From Candidatus Saccharibacteria bacterium UBA7683 (GTDB lineage: Bacteria > Patescibacteriota > Saccharimonadia > Saccharimonadales > UBA7683): a stretch of 5,412 nucleotides of DNA. The position numbers were made by a program, and so were the translations under genes. Under the pieces are notes generated by a model, which saw only the letters and a program-made list of their open reading frames with translations, made no database searches and was not told where the DNA came from. Below, piece by piece: positions 1 through 4,067 of this stretch. Positions within the stretch are counted from its first letter, which is position 1. Every line of letters starts with the position of its first letter. Where the stretch lies: assembly GCA_002482925.1 (NCBI GenBank), contig DLGX01000047.1, positions 1 to 5,412 of the forward strand, written 5' to 3'.

Positions 1-399
1 CATGCTTCAATTGAAATTCCAGTTAAAAATTTAGAAGAACTTGGGGGTAATAAACGAGCACCACTTAAAGTTACCGTAAAAAGATATACCTATCAGAGTA
101 CTGCAACGGCAGTGGACGGTGTTTGTATGGTGGTATTTCCGACCAAAGACCGAATAGCTTCCGGCGTAAAATCCGGAGACCACGTTGAAGTTACGTTAGA
201 GCTTGATTCCGGCTACCGTGAGGTTACCATTCCTTCAGAATTACAAAGTGCGCTTAAAGTTCACAAACTAGAAAAAATCTTCCGTGAGCTTACGTATTCC
301 AAAAGAAAAGAATTTGCCAGGCAGGCTGCAGAAGCAAAAGCCCAGGACACAAAACTACGCAGAATTACAAAAATAATCGAAACGCTTAAACAGCTTTAA
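1..399 (+). CDS. DUF1905 / YdeI-OmdA-type protein, 5' truncated by window edge
   Basis: The frame is open from base 1 to a TAA at 397-399, so 132 C-terminal residues are visible and the start lies outside the window. The first ~85 residues read like a DUF1905 small beta-barrel domain: an N-terminal 'IEIPVKNLEELGG' strand region, then 'VKRYTYQSTA' and the typical ending 'SGVKSGDHVEVTLELD'. The C-terminal ~55 residues match the helical YdeI/OmpD-associated (OmdA) module, with 'IPSELQSAL', a 'TYSKRKEFARQ' helix and 'KLRRITKIIETL'. That two-domain order is common for this family. The biochemical role is poorly known; the 'bacteriocin protection' label comes from distant homologs and should not be taken as its function. 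It is probably cytosolic, as no membrane segment is visible. An internal GTG at 112 falls inside the first domain, so it is not the likely start. No clear terminator separates it from the tRNA promoter downstream. Confidence 0.82.
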   Translation, partial: HASIEIPVKNLEELGGNKRAPLKVTVKRYTYQSTATAVDGVCMVVFPTKDRIASGVKSGDHVEVTLELDSGYREVTIPSELQSALKVHKLEKIFRELTYSKRKEFARQAAEAKAQDTKLRRITKIIETLKQL

Positions 400-421
400 C
401 GCATTTCATCTACCGCATGCA

Positions 422-450
422 TGGTATAACAGGTACGTATCAGGTATAAT
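422..450 (+). promoter_or_regulatory. Promoter region of tRNA-Cys (tandem -10 candidates)
   Basis: A perfect TATAAT at 445-450 lies 11 bases before the tRNA-Cys 5' end, so transcription would start around 456-458 with only a very short leader. A second candidate, TGGTATAAC at 422-430, is an extended -10 (TGn followed by TATAAC) 20 bases upstream. No good TTGACA-like -35 is present at 16-18 bases from either hexamer. The -10 call rests on consensus match and position; which one is used cannot be read from sequence. Confidence 0.6.
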
Positions 451-461
451 TTAGCCTTGAT

Positions 462-535
462 GGCGCCTTGGCCGAGTGGTTAGGCAACGGTCTGCAAAAC
501 CGTGTACACGGGTTCGACTCCCGTAGGTGCCTCCA
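462..535 (+). tRNA. tRNA-Cys (anticodon GCA), CCA encoded
   Basis: A full cloverleaf folds. The acceptor stem 462-468 pairs with 525-531 (7 bp, one G-U at 465/528). The D stem is GCC/GGC (471-473 with 483-485). The anticodon stem 487-491 pairs with 499-503 around loop CTGCAAA, with anticodon GCA at 494-496. A 4-nt variable loop follows, then a T stem ACGGG/CCCGT (508-512 with 520-524) around TTCGACT. The discriminator base is U (532), which is the known identity base for cysteinyl-tRNA synthetase and supports the Cys call. CCA is encoded at 533-535. It is the first gene of a two-tRNA unit with tRNA-Leu 115 bases downstream. Confidence 0.97.
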
Positions 536-537
536 AA

Positions 538-574
538 CAATTTTGTAAACCAAGCGAAGCTGTTTGCAAAATTG
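538..574 (+). other. Long imperfect hairpin in the tRNA-Cys/tRNA-Leu spacer
   Basis: CAATTTTGTAAAC (538-550) pairs with GTTTGCAAAATTG (562-574) over 13 positions with a single G-U wobble. After a 2-base CA bulge the stem continues as AGC (553-555) with GCT (559-561) around a GAA triloop. It begins two bases after the CCA of tRNA-Cys. No run of T follows it (next bases AGAGGAG), so it does not look like a standard intrinsic terminator. It could guide processing of a dicistronic tRNA precursor or attenuate read-through. The structure is seen directly; its role is inference. Confidence 0.6.
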
Positions 575-611
575 AGAGGAGAAGTATAGCATTGAATCGA
601 AGCTTTTTGCA
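553..611 (+). repeat. Imperfect 16-nt direct repeat in tRNA spacer
   Basis: AGCGAAGCTGTTTGCA at 553-568 recurs as ATCGAAGCTTTTTGCA at 596-611, with 14 of 16 positions identical and a 27-base gap between copies. The first copy forms the tip and inner 3' arm of the hairpin at 538-574; the second forms the 5' arm of a weaker hairpin further right. Two diverged copies of one short element is the simplest reading, but chance similarity in AT-rich spacer cannot be excluded. Confidence 0.45.
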
Positions 612-644
612 CGAGCGAAAACGAGATAGATGCGTAAACTTCGA
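597..644 (+). other. Second, weaker hairpin in the tRNA spacer
   Basis: TCGAAG (597-602) pairs with CTTCGA (639-644). With C603 bulged, TTT (604-606) pairs with AAA (636-638). A T-T mismatch, one G-U and two GC pairs (609-610 with 632-633) then close a 21-base loop. It ends six bases before the tRNA-Leu 5' end, so it would sit in the leader removed by RNase P. The bulge, mismatch and large loop make it less certain than the first hairpin. Confidence 0.35.
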
Positions 645-650
645 CGACGA

Positions 651-738
651 GGGCGAGTGGCGGAATTGGTATACGCGGTGGACTTAAAATCCGCTGGTCA
701 TTATGACCTTGAGGGTTCAAGTCCCTCCTCGCCCACCA
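651..738 (+). tRNA. tRNA-Leu (anticodon UAA), CCA encoded
   Basis: This is a class II cloverleaf with a perfect 7-bp acceptor stem GGGCGAG (651-657) with CTCGCCC (728-734). The D stem is GCG/CGC (660-662 with 674-676). The anticodon stem 678-682 pairs with 690-694 (one G-U) around loop CTTAAAA, with anticodon TAA at 685-687, which reads UUA and UUG. The long variable arm GGTCA-TTA-TGACC (696-708) is a mark of Leu/Ser/Tyr tRNAs. The T stem GAGGG/CCCTC (711-715 with 723-727) encloses TTCAAGT. The discriminator A (735) agrees with leucine identity, and CCA is at 736-738. It is probably transcribed with tRNA-Cys and ends at the adjoining terminator. Confidence 0.97.
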
Positions 739-772
739 ACATAAAGACCTCCATTACGGAGGTTTTTATGTT
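738..772 (+). terminator. Intrinsic terminator of the tRNA unit
   Basis: A 15-bp stem with one G-U pair runs from AACATAAAGACCTCC (738-752) to GGAGGTTTTTATGTT (758-772) around a 5-base loop ATTAC. The GC-rich core (ACCTCC/GGAGGT) is followed directly by TTTTT at 763-767, the layout of a rho-independent terminator on the + strand. The stem begins at the last A of the tRNA-Leu CCA end, so the terminator abuts the mature tRNA. The outer AT pairs make the inverted repeat longer than termination needs. Confidence 0.88.
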
Positions 773-793
773 ATAAATCTTAGTAATTCAACA

Positions 794-802
794 TGGTATA
801 AT
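794..802 (+). promoter_or_regulatory. Extended -10 promoter of the 209-residue membrane protein gene
   Basis: TGGTATAAT at 794-802 combines a perfect TATAAT (797-802) with the TGn extension. It lies just after the tRNA terminator and 37 bases before the ATG at 840, implying a 5' leader of about 30 bases. No convincing -35 is present, and an extended -10 promoter does not need one. Confidence 0.65.
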
Positions 803-839
803 AATCGTAAGTAAAAACATAAAAACAGAAAGTACAGTT

Positions 840-1469
840 ATGGAAACCGAACAAAATGAGCCTCAAGCGGATCAGGTACAGCAAGATACCCAACAAGTAC
901 TAGGTCAGATACCGTTACCGAATAACTTTATTGTGGGCACAGATACACCTAAGCATAAAAAAACAGCTCTGGTGGTTGCAGTAATAGTAATATTTGCTCT
1001 ACTCGGGGTGGGCCTATATGCATTCATAAGTAAAAGTTCAAATGCTAATATCACAAAGAATGAACCAGACGCATCTTCTAATGAGCCAAAGCTAGAAACA
1101 CAAACTACCATAGCGGATTCGCAAGACAGTCAAGATCCACAGATAGAAGGAATTATGAATTCATCGACAGCCAAGACAATCCAAGCGGCGGCAGAGGCAT
1201 TTTATGCAGGCGGTAGTAGCGGTAGCGTTCAGCAGTCGGAAAATTCGTACTTTCCAAGTCAGGCGGATATAAAAAACGAAGAATGGACAACAAAGAATCT
1301 GGACTTATCAAGTTCAACCAAGTCGGCAATTGCTAAAGGTTCTGTAGTATATAAAGCAGAAGGCTGTGACAATACAAAACCGAGTAGTAAAATCAATGCA
1401 TGCAAAGGATTTACAATTACTTTTAAAGGTTCAAGTGGCGAAGCAGAAGAACTTAAAAACCGAATCTAA
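840..1469 (+). CDS. Single-pass membrane-anchored protein, pilin-like ectodomain (unknown function)
   Basis: I do not recognise a named family. The 209 residues divide into a Gln/Asp/Glu-rich N-terminal tail (1-36), a basic patch 'KHKK' (38-41), one transmembrane helix (about 42-63), a low-complexity Ser/Asn/Asp/Glu linker (65-110), and a folded C-terminal part (about 110-209). The charge pattern puts the N-terminus in the cytoplasm and the C-terminal domain outside. The ectodomain has an Ala-rich helix ('IQAAAEAFYAGG'), a 'YFPSQADI' motif and two cysteines, C176 and C188, placed to form a disulfide near the C-terminus. This resembles minor-pilin or pseudopilin-like ectodomains often seen in Saccharibacteria, but there is no prepilin cleavage site before the helix, so it is not a classical type IV pilin. 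The ATG at 840 suits the promoter at 794-802; the ribosome site is weak (CAGAAAG, 826-832). It appears monocistronic, with a separate promoter before lemA. Confidence 0.8.
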   Translation: METEQNEPQADQVQQDTQQVLGQIPLPNNFIVGTDTPKHKKTALVVAVIVIFALLGVGLYAFISKSSNANITKNEPDASSNEPKLETQTTIADSQDSQDPQIEGIMNSSTAKTIQAAAEAFYAGGSSGSVQQSENSYFPSQADIKNEEWTTKNLDLSSSTKSAIAKGSVVYKAEGCDNTKPSSKINACKGFTITFKGSSGEAEELKNRI

Positions 1470-1481
1470 GCGTCCACCTGT

Positions 1482-1507
1482 TTTACAGAATCTAACTGTA
1501 GTATAAT
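1482..1507 (+). promoter_or_regulatory. Promoter of the lemA-htpX-ligA unit, with a small inverted repeat
   Basis: A perfect TATAAT at 1502-1507 lies 25 bases before the lemA ATG. A TTTACA at 1482-1487 resembles a -35 but is only 14 bases away, shorter than the usual 16-18. Between the two boxes an inverted repeat TACAG (1484-1488) / CTGTA (1496-1500) with a 7-base centre could be a regulator site. The -10 is a good match; the -35 and operator readings are tentative. Confidence 0.55.
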
Positions 1508-1522
1508 CAGGATGTATTAAAA

Positions 1523-1526
1523 GGAG
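1523..1526 (+). promoter_or_regulatory. Strong Shine-Dalgarno of lemA
   Basis: GGAG within AAAAGGAGAAAA lies 6 bases before the ATG at 1533 and fixes the lemA start. It is the only clear Shine-Dalgarno among the complete genes of this window. The downstream genes have weak or no such site and probably depend on coupling or leader context. Confidence 0.8.
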
Positions 1527-1532
1527 AAAAAG

Positions 1533-2087
1533 ATGATTGTTTTACTGGTAATTGGCGGTGTAATTGTACTGTTACTTCTATTTTTATGGGCAACATACAA
1601 TGGTCTTGTTAAAACTAACGTTCGCGTTGAAGAAGCGTGGAGCGATATTACAGTACAGCTCAAGCGAAGAATGGATCTTATTCCAAACCTCGTTTCTGCA
1701 GTTAAAGGCTATGCAAAGCACGAAGCAGAAACATTGCAGAAGGTTGTTGAACAGCGTTCAAATGCAATCGGTGGTTCTGTAAAAGAGACAGCTGAAACTG
1801 AAAACATGCTTTCAGGTGCGCTTAAGAGTTTATTTGCGGTTGCTGAAAGCTACCCAGATTTAAAAGCAAACCAAAACTTCTTGCAACTACAAGAAGAGCT
1901 AGTTGATACTGAAGACAAAATTCAGGCTTCACGACGATTCTATAACGGTTCAGTACGTGAACTGAACACTAAAGTACAGGTATTCCCAACAAATATTTTT
2001 GCTGGAATGCTAGGCTTTAAAAAGCGCGAGTTCTTTGAAGTTGAAGATCAAGCAGCTGTAGAAAAACCAGTCGAAGTTAAATTTTAA
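1533..2087 (+). CDS. lemA: LemA family membrane-anchored helical protein
   Basis: At 184 residues this is a normal-length LemA protein. It has an N-terminal transmembrane helix (about 2-20), then the family hallmark starting 'YNGLVKTNVRVEEAWSDI' (22-39) and 'QLKRRMDLIPNLVSAVKGY' (42-60). Next come a long alpha-helical bundle, 'YPDLKANQNFLQLQEEL' (107-123), 'RRFYNGSVRELN' (134-145) and the late motif 'FPTNIFAGMLGF' (151-162). The last ~15 residues are a charged tail. LemA proteins are widespread and structural; their biochemical role is not settled. The start is fixed by the Shine-Dalgarno at 1523-1526. The gene is 27 bases upstream of htpX with no terminator between, so they are almost certainly co-transcribed. 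LemA next to an HtpX-type protease is a recurrent bacterial arrangement, which suggests that LemA assists or is a substrate of membrane proteolysis; that link is inference. Confidence 0.95.
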   Translation: MIVLLVIGGVIVLLLLFLWATYNGLVKTNVRVEEAWSDITVQLKRRMDLIPNLVSAVKGYAKHEAETLQKVVEQRSNAIGGSVKETAETENMLSGALKSLFAVAESYPDLKANQNFLQLQEELVDTEDKIQASRRFYNGSVRELNTKVQVFPTNIFAGMLGFKKREFFEVEDQAAVEKPVEVKF

Positions 2088-2114
2088 TTCGAGAAACCTA
2101 AAAAGAAGACCTGT

Positions 2115-2990
2115 ATGTATAGCCAAATTGCTGCCAATAAGCGCAAAACTGTGTTCATAATGACCATGTTCATTTTACTTATTGGCGCTATTGGATATGC
2201 ATACGGGCTGTATGTGGGTGATTTTAAAAGCCTTTATGTAATCTTTGGCTTTGCACTGCTATATAGCGCTATTAGCTATTTTGTATCTTCGCGTGTAGCC
2301 TTGGCGGTTAACGGCGCAAAGGAAATTCAAAAATCTGACAACCCTAGACTTTACAGAATTGTAGAAAATCTTAGCATTAGCACTGGTATGCCAATGCCAA
2401 AGGTTTACGTTATGAATGACCCCGCGCCTAACGCATTTGCAACTGGTCGCGACCCGAAGCATGCATCAGTGGCTGCAACAACTGGAATTTTAGAACTACT
2501 TAATGACAACGAACTTGAGGGCGTTATGGCGCATGAAATGGGTCATATTCAAAATTATGACATTCGCGTGATGATGATTGTGTTTGCATGTGTTTCAGTT
2601 ATCGGCTTAATGAGCGATTTTCTGCTGAGAATTATGTGGTTTGGCGGAGACGACGATGAAGGCGGAAGCCCAATAGCAATTATTCTAGCGCTAGTATTAG
2701 CAATAATTGCGCCTATTGTTGCGACACTAGTACAACTTGCCGTTTCAAGACGTCGCGAGTTCCTGGCAGACGCAACTGGCGCATTAACTACTAGGTATCC
2801 AGATGGTCTTGCCTCTGCATTACAAAAAATCGAAGCAACAGGCTCTGTTATGAAACGACAAAACAGCTCAACAGCACATTTGTTTTTTGCAAATCCGTTA
2901 AAAAAGAAGAGCTTTGCAAAACTATTTAGTACCCACCCGCCAGTTGAAGAACGAATCAAAAAGCTAAACGAAATGGGCGGACAACTATAA
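2115..2990 (+). CDS. htpX: HtpX family inner-membrane zinc metalloprotease (M48)
   Basis: HtpX cleaves damaged or misfolded membrane proteins, with its active site on the cytoplasmic face. The 291 residues compare with 293 in E. coli HtpX. The N-terminus 'MYSQIAANKRKT' is typical of the family and confirms the start. Two transmembrane helices (about 13-32 and 38-57) precede the catalytic region with 'DPAPNAFATGRDP' (102-114) and the zinc motif HEMGH at 140-144, where the two His bind zinc and E141 is the catalytic base. Two further hydrophobic segments (about 152-172 and 187-210) surround an acidic Gly-rich loop. 'SRRREFLADA' (211-220) supplies the third ligand, E215. The family ending 'LFSTHPPVEERI' (270-281) is intact, so an active enzyme is expected. 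Ribosome binding looks weak (AGAAGA at 2104-2109, 5 bases before ATG). The stop codon abuts the ATG of the next gene. Confidence 0.96.
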   Translation: MYSQIAANKRKTVFIMTMFILLIGAIGYAYGLYVGDFKSLYVIFGFALLYSAISYFVSSRVALAVNGAKEIQKSDNPRLYRIVENLSISTGMPMPKVYVMNDPAPNAFATGRDPKHASVAATTGILELLNDNELEGVMAHEMGHIQNYDIRVMMIVFACVSVIGLMSDFLLRIMWFGGDDDEGGSPIAIILALVLAIIAPIVATLVQLAVSRRREFLADATGALTTRYPDGLASALQKIEATGSVMKRQNSSTAHLFFANPLKKKSFAKLFSTHPPVEERIKKLNEMGGQL

Positions 2991-4067
2991 ATGGTACAGA
3001 AATCTAAAAGTGCGAAAGCTAAACTCGTTGCCGTCAAGAATCGATCTAAACAATATTCCCACGTTCAAATGAAAAAGTTAAAAACTACTGCCAAAAGAGG
3101 TAGTAGTGCAATAAAAACTATTCCTGGCTGGCTACAATCTAGACCAAGTGCCTTTCGGGAATGGAAAAAAGAAGATAAAAAGAAAAAGAAATACCGATCA
3201 TTTCGTTTGCAGAAACGGATTAGGCCAGAACCTCGGTATGTTCCAAGTGCGGTCGATATAATTAAAGCAAGTTTTAAGTTTTTATGGCAAAACAAACGCT
3301 TGTTTATTTTCATCATGATCATACACACAGCACTATATGTTGTAGCAGTAAGAAGACCTCAAACTACAAGTATTTCTACAATTCAAAGTGCGTTAACTGA
3401 AGCAGCTGGTGGTTCTGATGCCACTGGAAATTTGGCTAGCAGTGCAGCTACGCTTGGAGCCGTGGTTGGCCTTTCTGGTGCCTCACAGGCAAATACAGCA
3501 ACTTCAAGCGCGCTGATTTTATTTATGAGTCTTGTGTACATATGGGCAATACGACAGCTTCATGCAAATCTGAAGATAAAAGCCCGAGATGCTTACTATC
3601 AAGCCGCTGGACCCGTTGTAGGTGTGGTGATACTGTTATTTATTCTCTCAGTACAGCTGTTGCCGTTTGCTGCCGCCAGTTTTGTGTATAGTATTGCTCG
3701 TTCTGGAGGACTTTTTGCAAGTGGATTTGAAGATCTTGCGTTCTTTCTTGTGACAGCACTAACTGCCCTGTTTTCTCTCTATTTTGTTACGTCTACAATT
3801 ATCGCCCTTTACATAGTCACGCTACCAGGAACATATCCTTTACGCGCAATGCGAGCAGCAAAAAAACTTGTGCAGTTCCAGCGTCTTAAAGTGTTTCAAA
3901 GAATTTTGCTACTAGGTTTATTCGTCAGCTGTGCATACTTGCTGATCCTCCTTGTAGGAATTAAGTTGCTTCCAAATCAAGTTTTTATTGTGGCTGAAGC
4001 ACTCCAGGTTTTTGCAGTTCCGTTTATGCACATATGTCTTTATAAGCTCTATCGGTCACTTATATGA
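2991..4067 (+). CDS. Polytopic membrane protein with a highly basic N-terminal tail (unknown function)
   Basis: I recognise no named family. The first ~80 of 358 residues are cytoplasmic-type and very basic: 27 Lys/Arg against 4 acidic residues, including a KKKKK run at 63-67. About six hydrophobic helices follow (roughly 103-121, 172-188, 208-230, 249-278 possibly as a pair, 304-325 and 330-347). A Ser/Ala/Gly/Thr-rich stretch between the first two (about 122-171) is probably an external loop. The segment 'LPGTYPLRAMRAAKKLV' (278-294) before the last helix pair recalls polytopic families of the YciC/GPDPase-membrane-domain sort, where a conserved Pro and 'A..A..L' helix recurs; this is weak. 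The ATG follows the htpX stop with no gap and without a clear Shine-Dalgarno, and the TGA overlaps the ligA start, so translation is probably coupled on both sides. A partner role with HtpX/LemA at the membrane is possible but unproven. The basic tail could bind acidic lipid, rRNA or DNA. Confidence 0.88.
   Translation: MVQKSKSAKAKLVAVKNRSKQYSHVQMKKLKTTAKRGSSAIKTIPGWLQSRPSAFREWKKEDKKKKKYRSFRLQKRIRPEPRYVPSAVDIIKASFKFLWQNKRLFIFIMIIHTALYVVAVRRPQTTSISTIQSALTEAAGGSDATGNLASSAATLGAVVGLSGASQANTATSSALILFMSLVYIWAIRQLHANLKIKARDAYYQAAGPVVGVVILLFILSVQLLPFAAASFVYSIARSGGLFASGFEDLAFFLVTALTALFSLYFVTSTIIALYIVTLPGTYPLRAMRAAKKLVQFQRLKVFQRILLLGLFVSCAYLLILLVGIKLLPNQVFIVAEALQVFAVPFMHICLYKLYRSLI
4064..4067 (+). other. 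ATGA stop-start overlap joining the membrane protein and ligA
   Basis: The ligA ATG (4064-4066) overlaps the upstream TGA (4065-4067). No Shine-Dalgarno precedes it, so ligA translation probably depends on ribosomes ending the upstream gene. The overlap also shows TGA used as a stop in this genome. Confidence 0.8.

Noticed and set aside
563..590. Possible separate promoter for tRNA-Leu (TTTGCA at 563-568, TATAGC at 585-590, 16-base spacer)
   Set aside because: Both boxes match only 4 of 6 positions, the -35 lies inside the hairpin, and it would leave a ~55-base leader. Co-transcription from the tRNA-Cys promoter is simpler.
451..720. 89-codon open frame on the minus strand and a 61-codon frame on the plus strand (502-687) across the tRNAs
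   Set aside because: Both run through the two tRNA genes, whose folds are unambiguous, and neither has protein-like features or a ribosome site.
2555..3037. 160-codon minus-strand open frame opposite htpX
   Set aside because: It is the antisense of a well-conserved htpX frame; its composition follows from htpX codons and it has no start signal.
4065..4067. Possible UGA-glycine recoding, as in some other CPR groups
   Set aside because: Reading through adds only eight codons before a TAA and overlaps ligA. No conserved gene here contains an in-frame TGA, so the standard bacterial code fits.
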